The position numbers were made by a program, and so were the translations under genes. Below the pieces are notes generated by a model. The model did no database searches. It saw only the letters and a program-made list of their open reading frames with translations, and was not told the DNA's origin. Shown piece by piece: positions 26,456-37,388 of a stretch of DNA of 64,000 nucleotides. Location: NCBI RefSeq assembly GCF_003113265.1, contig NZ_PUIV01000014.1, positions 21,570-85,569 of the forward strand, read 5' to 3'. Position 1 is the first letter of the stretch; each line of letters opens with the position of its first letter. The stretch is from Methylosinus sporium (GTDB lineage: Bacteria > Pseudomonadota > Alphaproteobacteria > Rhizobiales > Beijerinckiaceae).

Positions 26456-26935
26456 TCATGACCTTCCCTCGCCGTCTTCGTCAAGCTCATGTGACGGACA
26501 GGCTTTCGCGGCCCAGCGCGGACCGAGGTCCTGGAGGCGGGCCTCGACGCACTCCACGTCCAAGGAAATCGCCGCTCCGCCGGCGAAAATCAGCGTCACC
26601 ACGCCACCGGGGGGCTCGACGGCGGGCTCGAAAGTGACGGCCAGCAGCTCCAAAATCGCCTCGGGCCGGTCGCGGGCGATTTTGAGCTGACGGACCCGCC
26701 GCACCCCGTCGAAATGCACGCCGGAATGGCAGCGCTCGCGTTTGCCCTGCTCGGCGGCGGCCCAATCATAGCGGCAGCCGAGAAAGGCGAAGCGACGCTG
26801 CTCGGGCAGAAAGGCGATATCGCCGACGCGGACCAGCGCGTCCTGAAGCAGGGCGGAGAGGCAGGAGAGGTCCTCGGCGTCCATTGCCTGGAGCCTCAGA
26901 CCATCGTGCTGTGGCGATGACGAGCGCTTGAACAT
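26456..26935 (-). CDS. DUF2948 family protein
   Basis: 159-residue conserved alphaproteobacterial protein without known function. The family pattern is clear: LRLQAMDAEDLSCLSALLQDALVRVGD, FLPEQRRFAFLGCRYDW, and GGAAISLDVECVEARLQDLGP. It normally stands between murA and hisD; here hisD follows as usual but murA is missing upstream, where xseA lies instead. The ATG at 26935 has AGGAGG eight bases before it, so the upstream 35-residue extension is dropped. Confidence 0.87.
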   Translation of the reverse strand: MFKRSSSPQHDGLRLQAMDAEDLSCLSALLQDALVRVGDIAFLPEQRRFAFLGCRYDWAAAEQGKRERCHSGVHFDGVRRVRQLKIARDRPEAILELLAVTFEPAVEPPGGVVTLIFAGGAAISLDVECVEARLQDLGPRWAAKACPSHELDEDGEGRS

Positions 26936-27036
26936 GGAGCGGGCCTCCTGTTCGAGCATATGGCGAGCGCCGTTTCGCTGTGCAACCGCGCCGCTGAGGC
27001 GATGGCGCACGTCGAGTGGAAGTTTGCCGCGTGGTT

Positions 27037-28611
27037 TCAAAAGAGTGAGCCCTGGTCGCCGCCGCCCTTGTCTTTTCCGCGCTTCGGCCGTGCGGTAGGG
27101 GCCGGAGCGGGCGACGTGCCGCCGGATTCCGCTTGCGCGGCGATATGGCCGTCGGAAAATTGCACATCCAGCCTCTGGCCCGGCGCGATGTCGGCCGCCT
27201 GCCGCAGCAGTGCGCCCGTCTCGTCGCGCACCAGGGCGAAGCCGCGCGCGAGCACCTGCTCATAGCCGAGCGTCTCGCGTAGCTGATCGAGCCGCTCGAG
27301 CCGCGCCTGCCGCTCGTCGATTATGCGGATGAAGGCCGAGCGCAGCCGTTGCTCGGCATGGTCGAGCCGTCTTTGCGCGCCCTCGGCCTCCCGGCGGGAG
27401 AGGGCGAGGCGGGCGGCGAGGCCCTGCCGCAGGCGCGCCTGGAGGCCCTTCAGCCGTTCGGAGGCGCGCGCCAGCTCCGCCTGCGGCGAATGGCGGGCGA
27501 GCACATGGGAGACGCGCGAGAGAGCGAGGCGGCGGCCGTCCAGCGCGCGGCGTAGATTGCCGCGCAGCCGCTCGCCGGCGCGATCGGCGCGTTGGGCGGG
27601 CGCGAGCAGCAATTGCGCGCCCGCGGGCAGCATGCGCTGCAACGAGGCGAGCTGCCGCCGATTGGCGTCCAGAAGCCGCCGTTCCGCACCCGCGAGGCGG
27701 CGGGCGAGCGTCGCCGTATGCTCCACCAGCTCGGCGCGCACCGGCACGCATTTTTCTGCGGCGCCTGTGGGAGTGGGCGCGCGCAGATCGGCGACGAAAT
27801 CGATGAGAGTCGTGTCGGTCTCATGGCCGATGGCCGAGACCAGCGGAATGGCGCTCGCCGCCGCCGCGCGCACCACGATTTCCTCATTGAAGCCGAACAA
27901 ATCCTCGAGCGAGCCGCCGCCGCGCGCGACGATCAGCACATCCGGCCGCGGAATCGGGCCGCCGGGGGGCAGAGCGTTGAAGCCGTCGATCGCCGCGGCG
28001 ACTTCCGCGGCGCAGGTCTCCCCCTGCACGCGCACCGGCCAGACGAGCACGCGGCGCGGAAAACGATCCAGCAGCCGATGCAATATGTCGCGAATCACCG
28101 CGCCGGTCGGCGAGGTGACGACGCCCACGACGAGGGGCAGGAAGGGCAGGAGCTTTTTGCGCTCGGCGTCGAACAGTCCCTCGGCGGCGAGGCGCTTGCG
28201 CCGCTCGTCGAGCAGCGCCATCAGCGCGCCGGCGCCGGCCGGCTCCAGAGTTTCGATGACGATCTGATAGGAGGATTTGCCCGGAAACGTGCTGATCTTG
28301 CCGGTGGCGACGACTTCCAGCCCCTCCTGCGGCTTCACGCGCAGGCGCAGGAAGGTCATCTTCCAGATCACGGCGTCGAGACGGGCGTTCTGGTCCTTGA
28401 GGCTGAAATAGACATGGCCCGAGGAATGCGGCCCCCGATAATTGGTGATCTCGCCGCGCACGCGCACATGGCCGAAGCGATCCTCCACCGTGCGCTTCAA
28501 GGCATTGGCGAGCTCGGAGACGGACAGCTCCGGCACATTCGGCCCGGCGGCGATCGGCGGGGCGGGATCGTCGCCCTCGGGGGCTGGGGATTTGGCGGGA
28601 CGCTTGGCCAT
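27037..28611 (-). CDS. xseA: Exodeoxyribonuclease VII large subunit
   Basis: 524-residue catalytic subunit of exonuclease VII, which degrades single-stranded DNA to short acid-soluble pieces. N-terminal OB-fold (about 30-130: VRVRGEITNYRGPHSSGHVYFSLKD), then the catalytic region with VVTSPTGAVIRDIL, VARGGGSLEDLFGFNEE and SAIGHETDTTLIDFVAD, and a long coiled-coil arm (about 300-430). The C terminus is Gly/Lys-rich. The ATG at 28611 (MAKRPAKSP) fits the family; an upstream extension is unlikely. The small subunit xseB is not here. Confidence 0.95.
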   Translation of the reverse strand: MAKRPAKSPAPEGDDPAPPIAAGPNVPELSVSELANALKRTVEDRFGHVRVRGEITNYRGPHSSGHVYFSLKDQNARLDAVIWKMTFLRLRVKPQEGLEVVATGKISTFPGKSSYQIVIETLEPAGAGALMALLDERRKRLAAEGLFDAERKKLLPFLPLVVGVVTSPTGAVIRDILHRLLDRFPRRVLVWPVRVQGETCAAEVAAAIDGFNALPPGGPIPRPDVLIVARGGGSLEDLFGFNEEIVVRAAAASAIPLVSAIGHETDTTLIDFVADLRAPTPTGAAEKCVPVRAELVEHTATLARRLAGAERRLLDANRRQLASLQRMLPAGAQLLLAPAQRADRAGERLRGNLRRALDGRRLALSRVSHVLARHSPQAELARASERLKGLQARLRQGLAARLALSRREAEGAQRRLDHAEQRLRSAFIRIIDERQARLERLDQLRETLGYEQVLARGFALVRDETGALLRQAADIAPGQRLDVQFSDGHIAAQAESGGTSPAPAPTARPKRGKDKGGGDQGSLF

Positions 28612-28689
28612 GGACGAGATATGGCCGATTTTGCGCCGTCTCGCGAGGGGGACCGGGCGCTCGTCCAGAGGATTGCGACGGCGCACGCG

Positions 28690-28729
28690 CAAAACAAAAG
28701 GCGCGAGGCTCTCGCGAGCCGCGCGCCCT
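28690..28729 (-). terminator. Intrinsic terminator of the outer-membrane barrel gene
   Basis: Read on the - strand: GGCGCGCGGCTCGCGAGAGCC with its complement forms a long hairpin (paired GGCGCG and GGCTC blocks), followed by TTTTGTTTTG. It lies just downstream of the barrel gene stop at 28756 and upstream of xseA, separating the two. Confidence 0.8.
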
Positions 28730-28755
28730 GAGGTTTCGGAAGAAGAGGCCGAAAG

Positions 28756-29604
28756 TCAGTATTTGCGGACCAGCGGGCCGGGAGGCGCCATCAGCATCGG
28801 CGCCGGCGCCATCAGCGCGTAGCGGAAGCCGAGGCGAATGTCGTGCGAGGCGAGCTGGAAGGTCTGGCGCTCGCCCGCGCAGCCGGCGGCGAGGCAGCCG
28901 ATGACATTGGTCTGGAACTTGCCCATGTCGAGATAGCGATAGCCGAGCTCGACCTTGAAATTGGGCGTGATGTTATAGGCGAGGCCCGCCATCACGGCCC
29001 AGGCAAAATTGGTCTTGGTGGCGTCCTGGGCGATGCCGAAGCCGCCGGCCGGCTGCGCCGAGAGATCATAGAGATTGTTCAGCCAATTGACCGCGACGCC
29101 GACGCCGCCGCCGACGAAGGGCGTGATCCCGTACCAGGTGCCGAGATCGACATAGCCATTGGCCAGGAAGACTGCGGCGCTGTGCTGCGCGCTGTAGATG
29201 TCGTAGCAGCGCGCGCCGCAGGCGAGGCCGAAGATGTTGGCGTAGCTCTGCGTGGCGCGATAGTTGGAGGCGGTGCGATATTCGCCCGTCACGTCGACGC
29301 GGAACCAATTGTTGATCTGATAGCCGACGCCGCCGCCCGCGAAAGCGCTGTCGCCGATCGAATATTGATCGAACTGCGGCGCCGGCACCAGGACGGTGGG
29401 GCTGAAGGTCGAGCGAAGCTCGGAAATCTGATTGACGCCGACGCCCACATCGCCGCGCAGATACCAGCCGCCGAAATCGGCGGGCGGCGGCGGCTCGATC
29501 GGCGGAGGCGGCGGCAGCAGAAGATCGGCGGCGAATGCGCTGAAGCTCATGGTCATGGCGGAAGCGAATGCGGCCGCTATGAAGAGGGCTCTCGTCTTGC
29601 CCAT
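28756..29604 (-). CDS. Outer-membrane beta-barrel protein (Omp25/31-like)
   Basis: 282 residues: signal peptide (about 1-25, ending AFAAD), a proline-rich segment PPPPPIEPPPP, then an eight-stranded-barrel pattern (GGWYLRGDVGVGVNQ, WFRVDVTGEYR, NGYVDLGTWYGITPFVGGGVGV, WAVMAGLAYNITPNFKVELGYRYLDMG). Four cysteines (LACGARCY and GCLAAGCAG) suggest disulfide-linked extracellular loops, unlike the porin at 53563. It ends in a short tail RKY. It is monocistronic with its own terminator. Confidence 0.87.
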   Translation of the reverse strand: MGKTRALFIAAAFASAMTMSFSAFAADLLLPPPPPIEPPPPADFGGWYLRGDVGVGVNQISELRSTFSPTVLVPAPQFDQYSIGDSAFAGGGVGYQINNWFRVDVTGEYRTASNYRATQSYANIFGLACGARCYDIYSAQHSAAVFLANGYVDLGTWYGITPFVGGGVGVAVNWLNNLYDLSAQPAGGFGIAQDATKTNFAWAVMAGLAYNITPNFKVELGYRYLDMGKFQTNVIGCLAAGCAGERQTFQLASHDIRLGFRYALMAPAPMLMAPPGPLVRKY

Positions 29605-29730
29605 TAATGTCTTCCCTTCACGATAGAGGACCGCGGCGCGGACCCTTGGCTGGCGCCAATGTGAAGGAAGATTGAGGGAGAACGCTTAAAGTGGAGTTAA
29701 CCTTACTGGCGATGTACGTAGTCGAGCGGC

Positions 29731-29762
29731 AGTAGCGAGTAGCAAATCGGCTGCTCGCTACT
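29731..29762. repeat. Imperfect 13-bp inverted repeat behind glmM
   Basis: AGTAGCGAGTAGC (29731-29743) and GCTGCTCGCTACT (29750-29762) pair with one mismatch. Further AGTAGC/CGCTATTCGCT copies flank it (29700-29790), giving a small cluster of related short repeats between the glmM stop and the barrel gene start. It may terminate glmM. Confidence 0.5.
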
Positions 29763-29789
29763 CCCAAAACCCTATTCGCTATTCGCTCT

Positions 29790-31139
29790 TCACGCCGCCT
29801 CGGCCCGGGTCAGCGCGTCGCAAATATCGTCCACGACGCTGACGACGATCTCGGGGTCGTCGCCTTCGCCCATCACGCGAATGACAGGCTCCGTGCCGGA
29901 GGGGCGGATGACGAGGCGCCCGGAGCCTTCCAGGCGCCGCCGTCCCGCCTCGATGGCGGCGATGACGCGCTCCTGCTCCAGCGCCTTCGCGCCGCGCGCG
30001 CGCACATTCTTCAGCACTTGCGGCAGCGGCTCGAAGCAGCGGCACACCTCGCTCACGCGGCGGCCGAGTTTCTTCACCGCGGCGAGCGCCTGCATGGCGG
30101 TCACGAGCCCGTCGCCGGTCGTGCTGTAATCGGAGAGGATCACATGGCCCGATTGCTCGCCGCCGAGATTGTAGCCGAGCTCGCGCATCCGCTCGATGAC
30201 ATAGCGGTCGCCGACGGCGGTGCGCTCGAGCGTCAATCCGAGCCCTTGCAAATGGCGCTCGAAGCCGAGATTGGACATGATGGTCGCGACGACGCCGGGC
30301 TTGGCGAGCAGGCCGTCGTCGCGCCAGCTGCGCGCGACGACGGCCATCAGCTGATCGCCGTCGATGACATGGCCGAGCTCGTCCACCATGATGACGCGGT
30401 CGGCGTCGCCGTCGAGCGCTATGCCCACATCGGCGCGCATCTCGCGCACCTTGTCGCGCAGCGCCTGCGGGGCGGTCGAGCCGACGTCGCGATTGATGTT
30501 GAAGCCGTCCGGCTGGTCGCCGATGGTGATGACCTCGGCGCCGAGCTCCCAGAGAGCTTCCGGCGCGACCTTATAAGCGGCGCCATTGGCGCAATCGAGC
30601 ACGACGCGCAATCCCTCGAAGCTCATGTTCCGCGGCAGCGTGCGCTTGGCGTATTCGATATAGCGGGCGCGCACATCCTCGACGCGCTTGGCGCGGCCGA
30701 ATTGCTGCGGGCCGGCGAGGCGGCTGGTCAGATCGCGGTCGATGAGCTTCTCGATCTCGGCTTCCGTCTCGTCGGTGAGCTTGAAGGCGTCCGGGCCGAA
30801 CAGCTTGATGCCATTGTCCTCGAAGAGATTGTGCGAGGCGGAGATCATCACGCCGAGATCGGCGCGCATGGAGCGCGTCAGCATGGCCACAGCCGGCGTC
30901 GGCATGGGGCCGAGCAGCAGAACGTCCATGCCGACCGAGGTGAAGCCGGCGACCAGCGCATATTCGATCATATAGCCGGAGAGCCGCGTGTCCTTGCCGA
31001 TGACGACGCGATGGCGTCTCTCGCTCTCGCGGTTGAACACGAGGCCGGCGGCCTGGCCGACCTTGAGCGCGAGCTCGGGCGTGATCTTCTGATTGGCGCG
31101 TCCGCGGATGCCGTCCGTACCGAAATAGCTGCGCGTCAT
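29790..31139 (-). CDS. glmM: Phosphoglucosamine mutase
   Basis: 449-residue enzyme converting glucosamine-6-phosphate to glucosamine-1-phosphate for UDP-GlcNAc, hence peptidoglycan and LPS. Features: [11 protein letters not shown] at the N terminus, the phosphoserine loop [14 protein letters not shown] near residue 100, the Mg-binding [13 protein letters not shown] near 242, the sugar-binding GGEQSGH near 327 and the phosphate loop [13 protein letters not shown] near the end. In related genomes glmM directly follows ftsH; here arsC and ynfA on the other strand lie between them, so glmM needs its own promoter in 31140-31411. Confidence 0.96.
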   Translation of the reverse strand: MTRSYFGTDGIRGRANQKITPELALKVGQAAGLVFNRESERRHRVVIGKDTRLSGYMIEYALVAGFTSVGMDVLLLGPMPTPAVAMLTRSMRADLGVMISASHNLFEDNGIKLFGPDAFKLTDETEAEIEKLIDRDLTSRLAGPQQFGRAKRVEDVRARYIEYAKRTLPRNMSFEGLRVVLDCANGAAYKVAPEALWELGAEVITIGDQPDGFNINRDVGSTAPQALRDKVREMRADVGIALDGDADRVIMVDELGHVIDGDQLMAVVARSWRDDGLLAKPGVVATIMSNLGFERHLQGLGLTLERTAVGDRYVIERMRELGYNLGGEQSGHVILSDYSTTGDGLVTAMQALAAVKKLGRRVSEVCRCFEPLPQVLKNVRARGAKALEQERVIAAIEAGRRRLEGSGRLVIRPSGTEPVIRVMGEGDDPEIVVSVVDDICDALTRAEAA

Positions 31140-31411
31140 TGCTTGTCGTTCTCCGAGAAACGGCGGGGGCGGCGACGCCGGAAAGGCGCGAGCGCCGCCG
31201 CCGCGGCGCCAATCGACCTCGAGATTATGGGCGTTTTCGGACGAAATCCGTCCCTACGCGCATCATCGGAAAAGGATATGAAGAAATATCGCTTCTCATA
31301 TTGGCTGCTTCCATCGCCTTTCTCGCCCTGTGGTCTGTGCGTATGGCCCGGTTTCGCCCTTCCGGCGGCGGGGCTATGCTCGCGCCACGCTAACATGATC
31401 CGGGGGGCTCG

Positions 31412-31762
31412 ATGAAGGTCGTCATCTATCACAATCCCGCCTGCGGCACGTCTCGCAAGGTGCTCGCGCGGCTGAAGGAGGCCGGGCTCGAGCCCGAGAT
31501 CGTGCAATATCTGAAGACGCCGCCGGACCGAAAGACGCTGAAGGCGCTGCTGAAGCAAATGGGGAAAAGCGTGCGCGACATTCTCCGCGAGCGCGGTACG
31601 CCTTACGCGGAGCTCGGCCTCGGCGATGCTTCGGTGACGGACGAGGCGATCTTCGATGCGATCGAGAAGCATCCCGTCTTGATCGAGCGGCCGATCGTCG
31701 TCATCGGCGACAAGGCCGCTCTGTGCCGGCCGCCGGAGGCCGTCGAGGCGCTGCTCGCGTGA
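31412..31762 (+). CDS. arsC: Arsenate reductase, glutaredoxin-type
   Basis: 116-residue ArsC/Spx-fold protein, cytosolic, reducing arsenate to arsenite with glutathione/glutaredoxin. The catalytic motif [11 protein letters not shown] has Cys12; [17 protein letters not shown] near residue 92 carries the conserved Arg. Its stop overlaps the GTG of the YnfA gene. No arsR, arsB or acr3 is adjacent, so it may belong to the YffB/ArsC-like group with broader function. Confidence 0.88.
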   Translation: MKVVIYHNPACGTSRKVLARLKEAGLEPEIVQYLKTPPDRKTLKALLKQMGKSVRDILRERGTPYAELGLGDASVTDEAIFDAIEKHPVLIERPIVVIGDKAALCRPPEAVEALLA

Positions 31763-32097
31763 GCGGGGTCGGCGCGGCGACGCTGCTCGCCTATGTCGGC
31801 GCCGCCTTCGCGGAAATCGGCGGCTGCTTCGCCTTCTGGGCTGTCGCGCGGCTCGGCAAATCGGCGTTCTGGCTCGCGCCCGGCGCGCTCTCGCTTTTCG
31901 CTTTCGCCGCTTTGCTCACCCGCGTGGAGACGGAGGCCGCCGGCCGCGCCTATGCGGCCTATGGCGGCGTCTATATCGCCGCCTCGGTGCTCTGGCTCTG
32001 GGCGGTGGAGGGCGTGCGGCCGGATCGCTGGGATGCGATAGGCGCGACGATCTGCCTCATCGGCGCCGTGCTCATTCTTCTCGGCCCGCGCGGCTGA
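31759..32097 (+). CDS. YnfA family small membrane protein
   Basis: 112 residues, four closely packed helices, the UPF0060/YnfA pattern ([20 protein letters not shown] near residue 11, [23 protein letters not shown] near 62), related in topology to small multidrug resistance transporters. The GTG at 31759 overlaps the arsC stop (GTGA), giving normal family length; an upstream ATG at 31723 would lie inside arsC in another frame. A bidirectional terminator follows. Confidence 0.87.
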   Translation: MSGVGAATLLAYVGAAFAEIGGCFAFWAVARLGKSAFWLAPGALSLFAFAALLTRVETEAAGRAYAAYGGVYIAASVLWLWAVEGVRPDRWDAIGATICLIGAVLILLGPRG

Positions 32098-32100
32098 GCG

Positions 32101-32137
32101 CAAAAAAAGCCCGGCGGTTCGCGCCGGGCTTTTGTTT
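32101..32137. terminator. Bidirectional intrinsic terminator
   Basis: A run of seven A, GCCCGGCG (32109-32116), a short loop, CGCCGGGC (32122-32129), then TTTTGTTTG. It terminates ynfA on the + strand and ftsH on the - strand. Confidence 0.92.
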
Positions 32138-32154
32138 GAAATCGGGTCCGTCGA

Positions 32155-34080
<1,926 letters not shown>

Positions 34081-34170
34081 GTCGAACCTTGCGAATGACG
34101 ATTCCGCCCGAGCCATCCCGGAAAACGAAAGTCGTTTCCTGTAATCTAGGCGCGTCGGAAGCGATTGCCA

Positions 34171-34216
34171 AGAGAGCGCCTCGCGCGCTTCCGAGAGAGC
34201 GCCTCGAGCGCTTCCG
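34171..34216. repeat. 23-bp tandem duplication upstream of ftsH
   Basis: AGAGAGCGCCTCG(C/A)GCGCTTCCG occurs twice head to tail (34171-34193 and 34194-34216) with one mismatch. It sits in the ftsH leader/promoter region. A TTCGATCGAA palindrome follows at 34246-34255 with a further CGATCGAAACG copy at 34264-34274. Confidence 0.8.
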
Positions 34217-34294
34217 AGCGAACGGCGCGCGTGTCGACGAGACCCTTCGATCGAAACGTCATACGATCGAAACGGAGTGGCTTTTTTGCGGCCG

Positions 34295-35296
34295 TCAGGT
34301 GATTTCGGCGCGCCGTCGCGGCGGCTCGGGCGCGATGGCGACGGCGTCGCCCTCCAATGTCACAATGGCGCCGCCCAGCGTTGTTTTGAAGCGCCTTTCG
34401 GCCGCGAGCGCCGCGGCGAGCCCTTCCCCTGCGCGCTCCAGACGCTCGAGCCGCGGCTCGCCGCCGCCGATGCGCGCGATCTCCGCTGCGAGCAGGCGCA
34501 GCAGCAGCTCGCGCGGCAGAGCGCGCAAGGCCGCGGCCGCGACGTGGAATCGTTTCGTCGCGCGTTCGGCCGGCAGCTCCAGCGCAGCGCGCTCGGCGCT
34601 CCAGGCGAGCGCTTCTTCGGCGCGCGCGGCGCGGGCGGAAAGGCGCAGCAGAGCTTTAGAGTCCAGTCCTTCCGCCGCGAGAGTGGCGGCGAGACGCCGC
34701 AGCCGCACGCGGGCATAGGCGGGATTCTCATTGGAAGGATCGCTGACGAAATCCTGTCCGGCGACGGCGCAGACATTTTCCAGCTCCGCTTTGCTAAAGC
34801 GCAGCAGCGGCCGCAGCAGCGGCTGCTCTTCTATGCGCGACTCCGCGGCCATTGCGGCGAGGCCGGCCGTTCCGCTGCCGCGGGTCAGACGGAACAGCAC
34901 GGTCTCCGCCTGATCGTCGGCGTGATGGGCGGTGACGATGGCGCTCGCGCCGATCTCTCTCGCGCAGGCGCAGAGCAGGCGATAGCGCGCCTCCCGCGCG
35001 CGCTCTTGAATGCGCGTCGTCGGCTTTTTCCCCTGCCATCGAAGAATATGATGAACAAATCCGCGCGCGCGCGCCCAGTCGCCGACTTGCGCCGCCTCCC
35101 GCGCCGCTTCGGCGCGCAGCCCATGGTCGACAGTGGCGATCTCGATGCGCTTCTGCGCCGCGAGCGGCCAACTCGCGGCGAGCAGCATCAGAGCGATGGA
35201 ATCCGGCCCGCCGGAAACGGCGAGCAGCAACGTTTCATGAGCGGCGAGCGGCGCCAGCGCGTCGGCGGGATCGGGAAGGGGCGGTTCGACGGGCAT
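34295..35296 (-). CDS. tilS: tRNA(Ile)-lysidine synthase
   Basis: 333-residue ATP-dependent enzyme converting cytidine-34 of tRNA-Ile(CAU) to lysidine. The PP-loop [17 protein letters not shown] is near residue 24, followed by ATVDHGLR and [20 protein letters not shown] near 120. The C-terminal half is short and Ala/Arg-rich, normal for alphaproteobacterial TilS. It lies between cpoB (25 bases upstream) and ftsH in the usual order. Confidence 0.93.
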   Translation of the reverse strand: MPVEPPLPDPADALAPLAAHETLLLAVSGGPDSIALMLLAASWPLAAQKRIEIATVDHGLRAEAAREAAQVGDWARARGFVHHILRWQGKKPTTRIQERAREARYRLLCACAREIGASAIVTAHHADDQAETVLFRLTRGSGTAGLAAMAAESRIEEQPLLRPLLRFSKAELENVCAVAGQDFVSDPSNENPAYARVRLRRLAATLAAEGLDSKALLRLSARAARAEEALAWSAERAALELPAERATKRFHVAAAALRALPRELLLRLLAAEIARIGGGEPRLERLERAGEGLAAALAAERRFKTTLGGAIVTLEGDAVAIAPEPPRRRAEIT

Positions 35297-35321
35297 GAAG
35301 CGATTCAGACGAGAGCGCCCG

Positions 35322-36395
35322 TCAGCATCGCACCTTCTTACTTTCTTGCTGAGCGATTTCTTTCACCCGCGCCGGGGCGCCCGGATATTTCACCGCAATT
35401 TCGCCGAATGAGGCGCAGGCCTGCTCATTGGCGCCGATCTCATGCAGCGATTGGCCGAGCCTCAGCATGGCCTCCGGCCCCTGCGGCGAGCTCGCATGTT
35501 TGGCCGTGATCTCGAGAAATTTCTCCGCCGCCTCGCGATAGCGCTTCCGCAAAAAATAGCTCTCGCCCAGGTTGAAGATCGCTTGCGGCGCGAGACGGCT
35601 CTTCGGGTTGCGGGTGAGGAAGCCGGCGAAACCCGTTTCGGCGGCTTCATATTCGCCTTGACGCAGTTTGGAGACGGCGAGGTCGAACTCGTCTCTCGGC
35701 GTTTGCGGCGGGGTGACGGCCGGCGAGAGCGCAGCCGAGGTCGCGGCGGGCGGCGCTGGCGCTGGCGCGGCCGGCGGCGGCGCTTCGCCGAGACGCCCGT
35801 GCGTCAGATCGAGCGGAGCGCCGGGCGAACGCAGATCCGAGGTGCCGACTCCGCCCGCCGGAAGCGGCGCGCTCGGCGGAGTCGCGCCGATGGGGCGTGG
35901 CGCGCCGGGAGCATTCGGGTTGAGGCTGGGGTCGAAAGCGTCGCCGCGCCGCTGCCCGACAGGGGAGCCTGCGCCCGGGCCGGGCGGCGGCGCCTCCGGC
36001 GCGGCGACGGCGCGCGGCGGCGCCGATCCGGCGGCGGGCGGCAGGCCGGCGGCGTTCTCCTGCGAACGGCGCAGCTGATCTTCCAGCCGCCGCACGCTGT
36101 GCTGCAACTCCTCGACGAGACCGTTGAGCGAGCGGATCTGATTTTCGAGCCGGTCGATGCGGACGCTCGCCGCGCTGGCCTCGCGTCCGGCGGCGTCCTC
36201 CTCCGGGTCGCGATGGCCGAACAATTGCGTCACATCGAGACGGCGGCCGATATTCTGGCCGATGTTCTGAAGGCCCTGGCCGATCTTGTCGAGGCGCGGT
36301 CCGTTATTTTCGGGCTCGGCCGCGAAGGCCGCGCCGGCGGCCATTACGACGCCGAGGACGGCGCCGACGAAAATGGAACGTGACGAAAGCTTCAT
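35322..36395 (-). CDS. cpoB: Cell division coordinator CpoB (YbgF)
   Basis: 357-residue periplasmic protein of the Tol-Pal system that coordinates outer-membrane constriction with septal peptidoglycan synthesis. Signal peptide (about 1-25, ending AFAAE), a coiled-coil trimerisation segment (about 78-112: IDRLENQIRSLNGLVEELQ), a long Pro/Ala/Gly-rich linker (about 113-230, longer than usual), and TPR repeats (about 235-350, FDLAVSKLRQGEYEAAETGF and AIFNLGESYFLRKRYREAA). The tol/pal genes expected upstream are not in this window. Confidence 0.92.
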   Translation of the reverse strand: MKLSSRSIFVGAVLGVVMAAGAAFAAEPENNGPRLDKIGQGLQNIGQNIGRRLDVTQLFGHRDPEEDAAGREASAASVRIDRLENQIRSLNGLVEELQHSVRRLEDQLRRSQENAAGLPPAAGSAPPRAVAAPEAPPPGPGAGSPVGQRRGDAFDPSLNPNAPGAPRPIGATPPSAPLPAGGVGTSDLRSPGAPLDLTHGRLGEAPPPAAPAPAPPAATSAALSPAVTPPQTPRDEFDLAVSKLRQGEYEAAETGFAGFLTRNPKSRLAPQAIFNLGESYFLRKRYREAAEKFLEITAKHASSPQGPEAMLRLGQSLHEIGANEQACASFGEIAVKYPGAPARVKEIAQQESKKVRC

Positions 36396-36560
36396 GGCGG
36401 AATCATTCGCGGGGAGCCGTATGGGACGAGGCGTAGCATAAGCCCGGTTTCGGCCAAAGTTTGACGAAGCCGCGGCGAAGGTCGCGCGAGTTGTGGCGAA
36501 GCGTTTTCTTCGCGGCTACTCTCGCTATCGTTTCGCCGTCTTTCTCCATAGCCGGTCCGC

Positions 36561-37388
36561 ATGACGTGTCGTCGTCGCCCAGCCGTTTTTTTCGTGATCT
36601 GTGCCGCTTTTGCGGCGTCCCTGGCCCATGCGCAGGAGGCGGCCGGCGTCTGCGCGCCGGAGGCCGGCGCTCCGGTCGAGATCGCGTCCGTTGGCGCGGA
36701 GCTCGACCTGGCGACCATGGACGGGCGCCGTCTGACGCTCGCCGGCGTCGAATTTCCGTCGCGGGAGGCGGCGCGGGAGGATTTGCGGCGCTTTCTCTCC
36801 GAGCGTCTTTCGGCCGGCCGGCTGGTCTTCCTCTCCACCGCGACGGCGGCGCCGAATCGCTGGGGCGAGGTCGCCGCCGGGCTGTTCGTCGAAGGGGAGG
36901 GGGACGAGGCGCCGCTGATCTCGCTCGCGCAAGCGACGATCGCCGCGGGGCTCGCACGCTTTCGCCCCGATCCGGCCGCATTCGCCTGCCGCAATGGGCT
37001 GCTCGCCGCGGAGGCGCAGGCGCGTGGACGAAAGCTTGGACTTTGGGCCTCGGGCGAGTATCACATCGTCGACGCCGCTCGACCCGAAACGCTCGTCGAA
37101 CAAAAGGGCATGGTTCTGGTGGAGGGCGTCGTCGGCAAGATCGGCGAGACCGGAGGCTCTCTCTATCTGAATTTCGGGCCGCGCCGGGGAGATTTCGCTG
37201 TCGTGATCTGGAAACGCAATCTCGAGACATTCACGCGGGCCGGAACGTCGCCCAGAATGCTCACGGGGCGGCGGGTGCGCGTGCGAGGATTGATTGACAC
37301 AGCTTTTGGACCGCGCATGGAGCTTCTCTCTCCGGCGCAGATCGAGCTCCTCGGCGACGAACGCCCCGGCGCGCTCGGCCGGCCCTGA
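36561..37388 (+). CDS. Secreted thermonuclease-like (SNase-fold) protein
   Basis: 275 residues with a signal peptide (about 1-24, ending AHAQ). The SNase OB-fold region covers about 45-165 (LDLATMDGRRLTLAGVEFPSREAARE, AAPNRWGEVAAGLFVEG, AQARGRKLGLWA). A second OB-like half follows (VEGVVGKIGETGGSLYLNFGP, RRVRVRGLID), as in bacterial thermonuclease-like proteins that pair with nucleic-acid-binding domains. The catalytic arginines of true nucleases are not all obvious, so activity is uncertain. The M48 protease gene starts inside its 3' end (95-base overlap). Confidence 0.82.
   Translation: MTCRRRPAVFFVICAAFAASLAHAQEAAGVCAPEAGAPVEIASVGAELDLATMDGRRLTLAGVEFPSREAAREDLRRFLSERLSAGRLVFLSTATAAPNRWGEVAAGLFVEGEGDEAPLISLAQATIAAGLARFRPDPAAFACRNGLLAAEAQARGRKLGLWASGEYHIVDAARPETLVEQKGMVLVEGVVGKIGETGGSLYLNFGPRRGDFAVVIWKRNLETFTRAGTSPRMLTGRRVRVRGLIDTAFGPRMELLSPAQIELLGDERPGALGRP

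Noticed and set aside
29700..29790. Cluster of AGTAGC/CGCTATTCGC motifs considered as a CRISPR remnant
   Set aside because: Units are too short, irregular in spacing and not separated by spacers of constant length.
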